In this document: positions 8,006 through 14,361 of the stretch, piece after piece
Layout: each line of letters begins with the position of its first letter
How positions within the stretch are numbered: position 1 is the stretch's first letter
Origin: IDS-8 sp964424805
GTDB lineage: Bacteria > Pseudomonadota > Gammaproteobacteria > Steroidobacterales > Woeseiaceae
Length of the DNA stretch: 14,361 nt
Assembly: GCA_964424805.1 (NCBI GenBank)
Contig: CAYRKH010000082.1
Coordinates: 1 to 14,361, forward strand
Reading direction: 5' to 3'
Program-made: the position numbers and the translations under genes
The notes under the pieces: generated by a model
Database searches by the model: none
Seen by the model: only the letters and a program-made list of their open reading frames with translations
What the model was told of the DNA's origin: nothing

Positions 8006-9324
8006 GACGGGCGGGGTTCCAGGTCGTCGACCAGGTCCGCCAGCGTGCGCTCGCCGACGACGGCATCCACGGCTTCGTCCACCTGGCGGCCGAGCTTGTC
8101 TACGCCCGGCATCCAGCGCGGCCCGCGGTACGAACCCGTGTCGCCGCGGCGCCGCACCACCTGCAGGATCTCCGCAAGGCGTATGCGCGACATGTCGCGT
8201 CCCGGTATCAGGGTTTCCTTTTCCGTCGTCAGCAGCAGCCCGGCATCTTCGAGATCGTTTACGACCGGGGCGAGGGCAATTGCCGGTACTTTGAGCTGGT
8301 CGCTCATCCGGTCGAAGGTCAGGTGGCGCGTGGGCTCGCGAAACGCCCGCCCGACCATGTACATGATGTTGAAGGCGAGCCGCTCCCGCATGCTGTTCGA
8401 GAGCCGCGGCTCGCGCCGGCCGATGCGGAGGAACTCCGGCCGCTGGAGGTAGAACGTGAGCTGCGCGCCGATCAGGAGGACGAGCCAGCTCAGGTACAGC
8501 CAGACCAGCGTCGAGATGGCGACCGCGAAGCTGGAATAGATGACCTGCTTGGTCGTGGTGTAGGCCACGAAGTTGGCGAAAATGGCTCCGAGCGCGACCC
8601 AGAGGATGCCGGCGAACAGTCCCCCGATGGCGGCGGCTTTCAGGCTCACGCGGGTGTTCGGCACGAACAGGTAGAGGAAGGTGAACACGCCCGTGATCAG
8701 CAGGAACGGTGCGATCTCGCTGATGCTGAGTGCGATCGGGCCGAGCGATTCGTGGCTCAGTATCGTCTGCACGATGGCCGTGCTGCGGATCGAGGCAATC
8801 ATCCCGAGCGCCACGACGATCAGTACCGGGCCGATCAGCAGCACTACCGTGTATTCGGAAAAGCGGCGCGCGATGCTGCGCGGTTTCGACACGTGCCAGA
8901 CGTGATTGAAAGCGCCTTCCACCTTCTGCACCATCGAAATGGCGGTGAACAGGAAAAACGCCAGGCTCAAGCCCCCCAGCACGCCGCCCTTCACGTTGTC
9001 GACGAAGCTGATTACCTCGTTCGTGATGCTCATGCCCTGTGACCCGAGCGGCGAAAGCACTTCATAGAGGTACGGCCGCAACCGGTTATGGACACCCAAA
9101 CCTTTCAGGACCGAAAAGCTGAACGCGACCAGCGGCACGACCGACAGGAGCGTCGTGTACACGAGGCTCATCGCCCGCAGCGTCAGCTCGCCGGTGAGGA
9201 TGTCGCGCAGCAGCGCATAAAGATAGTGCAGCACGACCGCCACTGCCCGCCCGGGCCGGCCCATCCGCTCGAGGTCCCGGCCCCAGACCAGGTGGTCGAT
9301 CTTCGCTTGTAACTCGGGGATCAT
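8002..9324 (-). CDS. YihY/BrkB-family inner-membrane protein with winged-helix-like C-terminal tail
   Basis: A 440-residue protein, much longer than E. coli YihY (about 290). Residues 40-292 are the YihY/UPF0761 membrane domain, with six hydrophobic segments near 50-73, 112-132, 158-180, 200-222, 230-253 and 264-292. Family hallmarks include the AMSLVYTTLLSVVPL segment, FNHVWHV, FLYLFVPNTRVSLKAAAIGG and LYLSWLVLLIGAQL. The role of the family is unsettled; the old ribonuclease BN label for it was wrong. Residues about 311-392 are soluble and look like a winged helix: LTFDRMSDQLKVPAIALAPV, then VNDLEDAGLLL and a strand pair before IRLAEILQVVRR. The start is ATG 9324-9322; a TACAAT at 9365-9360 (minus) is a possible -10. 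purC lies 66 bases upstream on the same strand. The stop is inside a REP. Confidence 0.93.
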   Translation of the reverse strand: MIPELQAKIDHLVWGRDLERMGRPGRAVAVVLHYLYALLRDILTGELTLRAMSLVYTTLLSVVPLVAFSFSVLKGLGVHNRLRPYLYEVLSPLGSQGMSITNEVISFVDNVKGGVLGGLSLAFFLFTAISMVQKVEGAFNHVWHVSKPRSIARRFSEYTVVLLIGPVLIVVALGMIASIRSTAIVQTILSHESLGPIALSISEIAPFLLITGVFTFLYLFVPNTRVSLKAAAIGGLFAGILWVALGAIFANFVAYTTTKQVIYSSFAVAISTLVWLYLSWLVLLIGAQLTFYLQRPEFLRIGRREPRLSNSMRERLAFNIMYMVGRAFREPTRHLTFDRMSDQLKVPAIALAPVVNDLEDAGLLLTTEKETLIPGRDMSRIRLAEILQVVRRRGDTGSYRGPRWMPGVDKLGRQVDEAVDAVVGERTLADLVDDLEPRPS

Positions 9325-9370
9325 GTTCGCGCCGCGTCCGCAGGTCCGCCGTTCGCGCGATTGTACATGA

Positions 9371-9387
9371 GGGCCGGTTTGCGGCCC
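9371..9387 (-). terminator. Hairpin after purC, possible weak terminator
   Basis: On the minus strand GGGCCG pairs perfectly with CGGCCC around a CAAAC loop, starting three bases after the purC stop. No T-run follows, so it may instead be an mRNA-end stabiliser, or purC may read through into the yihY-family gene. Confidence 0.33.
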
Positions 9388-9390
9388 CGT

Positions 9391-10287
9391 TTACTCCCGG
9401 CCGGTGATCAATCTCAGCGCTTCCCGGTATTTCTCGCTCGTGCGCGCGATCACTTCCGGCGGCAGCGCGGGGCCGGGCGCTGTCTTGTCCCAGTCGAGCG
9501 TCTCGAGATAGTCGCGCACGTACTGCTTGTCGAAACTCGGCGGGCTGGTGCCGGGCCGGTACTCGTCGACCGGCCAGAAGCGCGACGAGTCGGGTGTCAG
9601 GACCTCGTCAATGAGAACCAATCGTCCCTCGTCGTCGAGCCCGAATTCCAGCTTGGTGTCGGCCAGGATGATGCCGCGCTCGAGCGCGTAGGCAGCGGCC
9701 CGCTCGTAAATGGCGAGCGCAATGCTGCGCACCTTTTCCGCGAGTCGCTCCCCGATCAGTTCCTGCACCTGGTCGAAGGCGATGTTCTCGTCGTGACTGC
9801 CGGCCGCCGCCTTGGTAGCCGGCGTGAACACGGGGGTCGGCAGCCGGTCCGCCTGCCTGAGTCCGGGCGGCAGGGCGATACCGCAGACCGCGCCGGAGTT
9901 ACGGTAGTCGCTCCAGCCGGAGCCGATCAGGTAGCCGCGCACCACGGCCTCGATGGGCAGCGGCTTCAGCCGGCGGACCACGACGGCGCGGCCGTCGAGT
10001 GCCCGCCGCACGTCGGGATCGTCCACGACCGATTCCAGTGAGCGCTCCGTCAGGTGGTTGGGCACGATGTCCGCAAGCCGTTGGAACCAGAAGTTCGAGA
10101 TTTCCGTCAGCACGCGTCCCTTGTCCGGCACCGGGTCGGGGAGTACGACGTCGTAAGCCGACAGCCGGTCGGTTGCAACCACGAGGATATGCTGGTCGTC
10201 GACGCCGTAGATGTCCCGTACCTTGCCGCGCCCGAGTAAGGGCAGCGAGGGGATCGCGGATTCGAACATGGGGTCTGGCGGGATCAT
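9391..10287 (-). CDS. purC: SAICAR synthase PurC, long (eukaryote-like) form
   Basis: PurC joins CAIR and aspartate with ATP to give SAICAR, the step after PurE. From ATG 10287 the protein has 298 residues, well above the 237 of E. coli PurC. It resembles the longer type found in yeast Ade1 and in xanthomonads. Motifs: LLGRGKVRDIY (17-27), VVATDRLSAYDVVLPDPVP (36-54), RGYLIGSGWSDY (117-128), FTPATKAAAGSHDENI (154-169), IILADTKLEFG (206-216) and LIDEVLTPDSSRFWP (225-239). A start at ATG 10269 (292 residues) is nearly as good; neither has a strong ribosome site. A frame upstream to GTG 10440 would run into djlA and is rejected. It is unlinked to the purE-purK operon and diverges from djlA across a 106-base gap. 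Confidence 0.95.
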   Translation of the reverse strand: MIPPDPMFESAIPSLPLLGRGKVRDIYGVDDQHILVVATDRLSAYDVVLPDPVPDKGRVLTEISNFWFQRLADIVPNHLTERSLESVVDDPDVRRALDGRAVVVRRLKPLPIEAVVRGYLIGSGWSDYRNSGAVCGIALPPGLRQADRLPTPVFTPATKAAAGSHDENIAFDQVQELIGERLAEKVRSIALAIYERAAAYALERGIILADTKLEFGLDDEGRLVLIDEVLTPDSSRFWPVDEYRPGTSPPSFDKQYVRDYLETLDWDKTAPGPALPPEVIARTSEKYREALRLITGRE

Positions 10288-10393
10288 GCCCGCGATGATC
10301 GCGTGTAGGCTCGTTGGCCGCAAGCACGGAAATAGGCAAAGGTTCGCGCTCCGGGTAGCATACGCCCATGATTGGTCAGCAGGCGCGGCCGGC

Positions 10394-11197
10394 ATGAGAG
10401 CGGCGAGCGGCACGCCGTATTGGGGAAAAGTCGTCGGCACGATGGCGGGCCTGGCCGCAGGACCGTGGGGCGCGCTTGCCGGGCTGGTGCTCGGGCACCA
10501 GTTCGACCGCGGTTACGCGCGCTATGCCGACAGGGTCACGGCGACGCGCCTCGATCGTCTTTCACGGCCCTACCTCCGGGCGCTGTTCCGCACGATGGGA
10601 TTCCTCGCGAAAGCCGACGGGCGGGTGTCCGAGGAGGAGATCCGGGCGGCACGGAAGCTCATGCATCGCCTCGGTCTCGATCCGGCGGACACCCGGGCGG
10701 CGATGGACTGGTTCACCAGCGGCAAGGAACCGTCGTTCCCGTTGCACGGCGTGCTGGCCGAGCTCAGGCGCGACACGCGGAACCGGACGGAGCTGCGCGG
10801 GCTGTTCGTGCAGCTCCTTCTCGAGGTTGCCCTGTCGAAGAGTTCCCTGCACCGGCGCGAGCGGGCAGCCCTGTGGACGATCTGCAGCGAGCTCGGCATC
10901 GGCCGCGTGGAGCTCGCGCAGCTCGAGGCGATGCTGCGCGCGCAGCGCGGCTTCCGGAAATCCGCCGCGGGCAGCGCCGACGCGGCGCGCCTGGCGCGCG
11001 CCTACGAGGTGCTCGGCGTGGACCGGTCCTCGAGCAACGCCGAAATCAAGCAGGCATACCGCCGCCTCATGAACCGCAACCACCCCGACAAGGTCGCCGG
11101 CCGCGGCGATGCCGCGGCGCTGCTCCTCGCCCAGCAGCGCACCCGCGAAATCCGCTCCGCCTGGGACATGCTGAAGGCGCGGCGCAGCATCCGCTAG
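10394..11197 (+). CDS. djlA: Membrane-anchored co-chaperone DjlA
   Basis: DjlA is a type III membrane J-protein that presents substrates to DnaK at the inner face of the inner membrane; in E. coli it can activate the Rcs system. The 267-residue product (E. coli 271) has the family order. A glycine-rich N-terminal membrane segment comes first (PYWGKVVGTMAGLAAGPWGA through LVLGHQFDRG, 9-40). A TerB-like helical domain with FRTMGFLAKADGRVSEEEI occupies about 60-185. A C-terminal J domain (201-267) carries YEVLGV, EIKQAYRRLM and the HPD triad at 230-232. ATG 10394 was chosen because the conserved YWGK start follows within nine residues; the open frame extends back to 10211, but that part overlaps purC and looks non-coding. 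The promoter should lie in the 106-base gap shared with purC. rpe follows 68 bases downstream. Confidence 0.94.
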   Translation: MRAASGTPYWGKVVGTMAGLAAGPWGALAGLVLGHQFDRGYARYADRVTATRLDRLSRPYLRALFRTMGFLAKADGRVSEEEIRAARKLMHRLGLDPADTRAAMDWFTSGKEPSFPLHGVLAELRRDTRNRTELRGLFVQLLLEVALSKSSLHRRERAALWTICSELGIGRVELAQLEAMLRAQRGFRKSAAGSADAARLARAYEVLGVDRSSSNAEIKQAYRRLMNRNHPDKVAGRGDAAALLLAQQRTREIRSAWDMLKARRSIR

Positions 11198-11201
11198 CGG
11201 C

Positions 11202-11246
11202 GTGTCGTGAAATGGCCTGAGGCTTGGGGTAGAGTCCACACGACAC
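11202..11246. promoter_or_regulatory. Candidate rpe promoter framed by an 8-base inverted repeat
   Basis: GTGTCGTG (11202-11209) and CACGACAC (11239-11246) are exact reverse complements. Between them, GTGAAA (11207-11212) and TAGAGT (11230-11235) are 17 bases apart and each matches 4 of 6 bases of the sigma70 hexamers. The left arm would overlap the -35 and the right arm the start of transcription. It could be an operator or a leader hairpin; the sequence alone cannot tell. Confidence 0.35.
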
Positions 11247-11265
11247 CCCGCAGGATCTCACTCAC

Positions 11266-11955
11266 GTGGACGCATTGATTGCCCCCTCGATTCTCTCGGC
11301 CGACTTCGCGCGGCTTGGAGAGGAAGTTAACGCGGTGCTCGACGCGGGCGCCGATATGGTCCATTTCGACGTGATGGACAACCACTACGTGCCGAACCTC
11401 ACGATCGGGCCGCTGGTCTGCCGCGCGCTGCGCGACCACGGCATCGAGGCGCCGATAGACGTGCACCTGATGGTCGAGCCCGTCGACCGCCTCATCCCCG
11501 ATTTCGCGAAGGCCGGCGCCACCTGGATGAGCGTGCATCCCGAAGCCACGCGGCACGTGGACCGAACGCTTGCCCTGATCCGCGACCACGGCTGCAAGGC
11601 CGGTCTCGTGTTCAATCCGGCAACGCCGCTCAACTGGCTGGACTTCCTGCTCGACCGTGTCGACATGGTGCTGATCATGTCGGTCAACCCGGGTTTCGGC
11701 GGCCAGAAATTCATCGAGACGTCGCTCGAGAAAATCCGGCGGGTGCGCAAGATCATCGATAACAGCGGCTATCCGATCCGCCTTGAGGTCGACGGCGGGG
11801 TCAAACCGGACAACATCGGCCGCATCGCTGCCGCCGGCGCCGACACTTTCGTGGCGGGTTCCGCCATTTTCGGGAGCAGCGATTACGCGAAGACGATCTC
11901 GGAGATGCGCGCGCAGATCGCCAGGAGCAGCGGTAAGGGCCGGAACTGGAACTAG
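11266..11955 (+). CDS. rpe: Ribulose-phosphate 3-epimerase
   Basis: Rpe interconverts ribulose 5-phosphate and xylulose 5-phosphate in the pentose phosphate pathway, with a cytosolic TIM barrel and a divalent metal. The 229-residue product (E. coli 225) has IAPSILSADFARLGEEV at the N-terminus, the metal/catalytic strand VHFDVMDNHYVPNLTIGP with H33 and D35, HLMV with H67, MSVNPGFGGQKF (138-149), the second catalytic aspartate in LEVDGGVK (D176) and the phosphate-binding AGSAIFG near the end. The start is GTG 11266, with AGGA at 11252-11255 ten bases upstream. The TTG at 11275 is a weaker alternative that would drop three residues. It follows djlA by 68 bases, so it could be co-transcribed or use the promoter candidate in that gap. 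It converges on the transporter gene. Confidence 0.97.
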   Translation: MDALIAPSILSADFARLGEEVNAVLDAGADMVHFDVMDNHYVPNLTIGPLVCRALRDHGIEAPIDVHLMVEPVDRLIPDFAKAGATWMSVHPEATRHVDRTLALIRDHGCKAGLVFNPATPLNWLDFLLDRVDMVLIMSVNPGFGGQKFIETSLEKIRRVRKIIDNSGYPIRLEVDGGVKPDNIGRIAAAGADTFVAGSAIFGSSDYAKTISEMRAQIARSSGKGRNWN

Positions 11956-11956
11956 C

Positions 11957-11980
11957 GGCGCGCCGGGGGAGGCGCGCCTT
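11957..11980. terminator. Hairpin in the rpe/transporter convergent gap
   Basis: GGCGCGCC (11957-11964) is repeated as its own reverse complement at 11971-11978 around a GGGGGA loop, two bases after the rpe stop. Only TTGT follows. A second palindrome, GGCCGATCGGCC (11983-11994), lies just before the transporter stop. Position between two converging genes supports a termination role, but the missing T-run makes an intrinsic terminator uncertain. Confidence 0.48.
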
Positions 11981-11997
11981 GTGGCCGATCGGCCCAC

Positions 11998-13365
11998 TCA
12001 GCCCAGAACGAGATCCATGAACACCGCCGCGATGGCGATGGGCGCCACGTAGCGAACCGAGAAGCGCCAGAACGCGTTCCAGCGGCGAGCCTCGGGTCCG
12101 AATTCCTCCTCCGCCGTCTTCTTCTTTACGATCCAGCCGGCGAAGACCGCGATCAGGAACGCATTCAGCGGCAGCAGCACGTTGGCGATGCCGAAGTCCA
12201 GGAGATCGAAGAACGTCATCTCGATGTTCACGCCACCGAGCGGGTAGAAGCCGGACAGGATGCTGAATGAGAGAACGGAGGCTATGCCGAGCAGCCAGGT
12301 GGCGAAGCCGGTCAGCACCGTCAGGAGCGGGCGCTTGCCGCCGGCACGTTCGGAAAGCCACGACACCATCGGCTCGAGCATACCCAGCGCCGTCGTGTAG
12401 GCGGCGAAGAACAGCAGCAGAAAGAACAGCGCACCGATCACCTGGCCGCCCGGCATGTTGCCGAACGCCACGGGCAGCGTGATGAAGATGAGGCTCGGGC
12501 CTTCTCCTGGGTCGAGGTTGTTGCCGAAAACGATCGGAAAGATGGCGAGGCCGGCCAGCACGGCGACGAGCGTATCGCCGAGGCAGATCACCAATGCCGA
12601 TCCCTGTATCGAGAATCCCCTGGGCATGTACGCGCTGTAGGTGATCAGCACACCCACGCCAATCGCGAGTGAAAACAGCGCCTGCCCCAGCGCGATGAGG
12701 ACGGATCGTCCGGTGATCTCACCGAAGTCGGGTGCAAACAGGAACTCGACGGCTTCGGAGAAGCTGCCCTGGAACAAGCCATAAAACACAAGCAAAAGGA
12801 GGATGCCAAAAAGCGCCGGCATCATAAATTTCGAGATTCGCTCGATGCCACTATTGACGCCGCGGGCGATGATATAGACGGTCAGTGCCATAAACGCGCC
12901 GTGCAACAGCGCCTGGCGCATCGGTTGGCTGGTTCGGTCGTTGAAAACTGCCTGGCTGGAGCCGGCGTTCAGCCCCGTGAACGCGTTGTCGAGCGCCAGC
13001 CAGAGGTAATCGAGCGTCCACGCCGCGACGACGGCGTAATAGCTCAACCCGACGATCGGTATGATCAGGCTGAGCCAGCCGATCACTTTCCAGAATGGCC
13101 GTGCGTTCTCCGCGCGTACCAACTCGGCCATTGTCGCGACGGCGCTGCGGTGGCCTCGCCGACCCAGCATCATCTCGCCGGCGACCAATGGCAGCCCCAT
13201 CAACAGCACGAAACCCAGGTACAGGAGCACGAAACCGCCGCCCCCGTTTTCGCCGGTAATGTAGGGAAATCGCCAGAGATTGCCGAGCCCGACGGCGGCA
13301 CCGATCGTCGCAAGAAGAAAGGCGGGTCGCGACGACCACGTAGCATGTTTGTAAGGTTCGCTCAT
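11998..13365 (-). CDS. Sodium-dependent NSS/SNF (SLC6-like) transporter
   Basis: A 455-residue inner-membrane symporter of the neurotransmitter:sodium symporter family (LeuT fold), which usually imports amino acids or related compounds with Na+. The first helix carries the diagnostic IGAAVGLGNLWRFPYITGEN (21-40) followed by GGGGFVLLYL. A later helix has FFAAYTTALGMLEP, the counterpart of the LeuT TM8 segment whose Thr/Ser pair binds sodium. I count about eleven hydrophobic segments, as in the shorter bacterial members Tyt1 and MhsT rather than the twelve of LeuT. The substrate cannot be read from the sequence. The start is ATG 13365-13363 with AAAGGCG shortly upstream. The tetR-family gene lies upstream on the same strand across a 129-base gap that holds a candidate operator and promoter, so repression or induction by that regulator is likely (inference). 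Confidence 0.95.
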   Translation of the reverse strand: MSEPYKHATWSSRPAFLLATIGAAVGLGNLWRFPYITGENGGGGFVLLYLGFVLLMGLPLVAGEMMLGRRGHRSAVATMAELVRAENARPFWKVIGWLSLIIPIVGLSYYAVVAAWTLDYLWLALDNAFTGLNAGSSQAVFNDRTSQPMRQALLHGAFMALTVYIIARGVNSGIERISKFMMPALFGILLLLVFYGLFQGSFSEAVEFLFAPDFGEITGRSVLIALGQALFSLAIGVGVLITYSAYMPRGFSIQGSALVICLGDTLVAVLAGLAIFPIVFGNNLDPGEGPSLIFITLPVAFGNMPGGQVIGALFFLLLFFAAYTTALGMLEPMVSWLSERAGGKRPLLTVLTGFATWLLGIASVLSFSILSGFYPLGGVNIEMTFFDLLDFGIANVLLPLNAFLIAVFAGWIVKKKTAEEEFGPEARRWNAFWRFSVRYVAPIAIAAVFMDLVLG

Positions 13366-13419
13366 CGGGCGCCTTTTTCTGCCGCCGCCCGGCGGTTCCG
13401 ATGTAATTTGCCGCGCGCC

Positions 13420-13448
13420 AAAATGACAGCTACCGGCAATGGTGTAAA
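13420..13448 (-). promoter_or_regulatory. Candidate promoter for the NSS transporter gene
   Basis: On the minus strand TTTACA (13448-13443) is followed after exactly 17 bases by CATTTT (13425-13420). The -35 matches 5 of 6 bases and the -10 only 3 of 6. The predicted start of transcription is about 45 bases before the ATG. The nearby palindrome at 13479-13494 would be just upstream of the -35. Confidence 0.3.
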
Positions 13449-13469
13449 GCGGCTTTTAGGGCGCTTGAC

Positions 13470-13494
13470 CTAACGAACTAACGATGAGTCGTTA
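13470..13494. promoter_or_regulatory. Candidate TetR operator: inverted and direct repeats
   Basis: TAACGA (13479-13484), a TGAG spacer and TCGTTA (13489-13494) form a perfect 16-base inverted repeat. A second CTAACGA copy lies eight bases to the left (13470-13476), giving half-sites at an eight-base period. The site directly abuts the end of the tetR-family gene and lies upstream of the transporter gene, as expected for a regulator-controlled promoter. No binding evidence is available from sequence. Confidence 0.42.
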
Positions 13495-14205
13495 TCAGAT
13501 GATACCGTCCTGCCTGAGTGCCGCCTGAGCCGATTCGCTCAGGTAGGGCAGGAAAAGATCAACCAGGAGCACGAATCCATCTCGCAGGCAGGCCGGATAA
13601 ACGGATTCGTCGACGGACGTGTAGTTGATCCAGTTGTCCGACAGGATCCAGCTGAGCTTCACCAGGTTTTCCAGCGTCCGCGGATGTTTCGGTCCGATAA
13701 GCACACCGTGATCAATCAGCGCGCGGAAGTACTCGATGATGGTCATCGTGCGGTCGTATCGATCCTTCCTGAACCTGGCGTTCAGCGCCTCGTCCTCGGC
13801 GAGCAGTACCATAAGCTCACGGTAAAAGAACCGGTAGCGCCAGATCAGCGAAAGCTGCCGGTCAAACATCATCAGCATATGCGACACGTTCGGGTACTTT
13901 ATGTCGTCTACCCATTCGGTGCGGATCTCTTCGGCAATCTGGTTGTATATAACGCTGATGATCGCCTGCTTGTTCCTGAAGTGATAGTAGAGATTGCCGC
14001 GGCTCATTCCGCATACGTCAGCGATGCGATTGGCTGAAATGCTGGCTGTGCCGTGCTCGTTGAACAGCTCGATGGCTGTATCGAGTATTCGTTTTTGTGT
14101 TTCTTTGGTGCCCAAGACGCTTCTGTGATCCCAGCTCCCCAGCGAATCACGAAAGGTCGTCAACCTTTCCCCCGCGTCGCATTCTACGGCTTGTGTATTC
14201 TGCAC
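13495..14205 (-). CDS. TetR-family transcriptional regulator
   Basis: A dimeric DNA-binding repressor is expected. The N-terminal domain has KETQKRILDTAIELFNEHGT (34-53) and then the helix-turn-helix SISANRIADVCGMSRGNLYY into HFRNKQAI (about 55-82), a textbook TetR pattern. The ligand-binding half contains LSLIWRYRFFYRELMVLLAE (118-137), a motif I associate with the subgroup carrying the 'bacterial transcriptional repressor' C-terminal domain. The frame opens at GTG 14205-14203, giving 236 residues. The first 30 residues are unusual for the family, so a later start such as TTG 14115-14113 is possible. The stop lies immediately beside a palindrome that precedes the transporter gene. Base composition is lower in G+C than the neighbours (28 of 60 bases at 13861-13920, against 46 of 60 at 2041-2100 in tldD), hinting at a different history. 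The ligand is unknown. Confidence 0.93.
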   Translation of the reverse strand: MQNTQAVECDAGERLTTFRDSLGSWDHRSVLGTKETQKRILDTAIELFNEHGTASISANRIADVCGMSRGNLYYHFRNKQAIISVIYNQIAEEIRTEWVDDIKYPNVSHMLMMFDRQLSLIWRYRFFYRELMVLLAEDEALNARFRKDRYDRTMTIIEYFRALIDHGVLIGPKHPRTLENLVKLSWILSDNWINYTSVDESVYPACLRDGFVLLVDLFLPYLSESAQAALRQDGII

Positions 14206-14239
14206 CGTTGCTCAAGCGAGCAAAACAATTGCCAAACGC

Positions 14240-14254
14240 GGCAGCACCGCTGCC
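14240..14254 (-). terminator. Small hairpin upstream of the tetR gene
   Basis: GGCAGC and GCTGCC pair perfectly around a three-base loop. On the minus strand it lies 43 bases after the stop of the gene entering from the right and before the tetR start. There is no clear T-run (GCGTTTGGC follows), so termination is only a guess. Confidence 0.25.
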
Positions 14255-14296
14255 TATTGACGTAACGGGCAAGTTGCGCGAACAGGAGGCAAGCCC

Positions 14297-14361
14297 CTAA
14301 TCCGTTCCGACCGCGGCCTGCCCGCCGCTGTCGAGCCCGCGATCGGCGAGGTTGGGCAGCT
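14297..14361 (-). CDS. C-terminal end of an unidentified gene entering from the right
   Basis: One minus-strand frame is open from the window edge to TAG 14299-14297 and encodes LPNLADRGLDSGGQAAVGTD. Seventeen of its twenty sense codons end in G or C, like the clear genes here, which favours real coding sequence over chance. The fragment is too short to identify. If real, this gene lies upstream of tetR on the same strand with a 91-base gap. Confidence 0.42.
   Translation of the reverse strand, partial: LPNLADRGLDSGGQAAVGTD

Noticed and set aside
7966..9042. 358-codon plus-strand frame opposite the yihY-family gene
   Set aside because: It is a shadow of a clear membrane protein and its product is an unstructured Arg/Asp/Gln-rich sequence.
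9360..9365. TACAAT (minus strand) as a firm promoter for the yihY-family gene
   Set aside because: The -10 match is good but no acceptable -35 lies 16-18 bases upstream, so it is mentioned only as a possibility with that gene.
9361..10041. 226-codon plus-strand frame opposite purC
   Set aside because: It mirrors conserved purC codons and has no recognisable family or ribosome site.
10211..10393. N-terminal extension of djlA
   Set aside because: It overlaps the start of purC on the other strand, and the DjlA family begins at the YWGK segment that follows ATG 10394.
10288..10440. N-terminal extension of purC to GTG 10440
   Set aside because: It would overlap djlA coding sequence and adds 51 residues absent from the PurC family.
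14284..14289. AGGAGG on the plus strand, a perfect ribosome-site sequence
   Set aside because: No ATG, GTG or TTG lies at a usable distance downstream, and the region appears to be the end of a minus-strand gene.

Overview
The window looks like chromosomal DNA of a high-GC gammaproteobacterium. The evidence is a set of recognisable gammaproteobacterial housekeeping genes (yhdP, tldD, darP/yjgA, pmbA, djlA), a long-form PurC of the kind I recall from xanthomonads, and short palindromic repeats with a GTAG head like the REP/SMAG repeats of Pseudomonas and Stenotrophomonas. The exact order cannot be fixed from sequence reading alone. There are no rRNA or tRNA genes, CRISPR arrays, insertion sequences or phage genes. 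Coding density is high and no gap reaches 300 bases.

Layout. Positions 1-1218 hold the 3' end of yhdP, an AsmA-like envelope lipid-transport protein, followed by tldD (1289-2734) and a small two-helix membrane protein (2845-3096), all on +. A REP pair (3124-3192) separates these from a minus-strand block read right to left: darP (6527-5970), purE (5997-5494), purK (5497-4394) and an ExeA-like AAA ATPase fused to an FHA domain (4406-3189). All three junctions in this block overlap, so it is very probably one translationally coupled operon. pmbA (6571-7917, +) diverges from darP and encodes the partner of TldD. A third REP copy (7977-8005) lies between pmbA and the convergent yihY-family membrane protein (9324-8002), which carries an extra winged-helix-like cytoplasmic tail. 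purC (10287-9391, -) lies upstream of it. djlA (10394-11197, +) diverges from purC and is followed by rpe (11266-11955, +). A convergent gap with a GGCGCGCC hairpin leads to a sodium-dependent NSS/SNF transporter (13365-11998, -), preceded on the same strand by a TetR-family regulator (14205-13495). The last 65 bases appear to hold the C-terminus of another minus-strand gene.

How the genes work together. TldD and PmbA form the heterodimeric TldD/TldE metalloprotease. PurE, PurK and PurC carry out consecutive steps of IMP synthesis (AIR to N5-CAIR to CAIR to SAICAR). DarP acts in 50S ribosome maturation. The TetR regulator and the transporter probably form a regulator-target pair, with an inverted-repeat operator candidate between them.

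I see no clear new defence or biosynthetic system. The points most worth a second look are: the FHA-AAA ATPase coupled to purine and ribosome genes; two minus-strand genes whose stop codons are supplied by the GTAG head of an identical REP; the regulator-like tail on the YihY protein; and the palindromes in front of rpe and the transporter.
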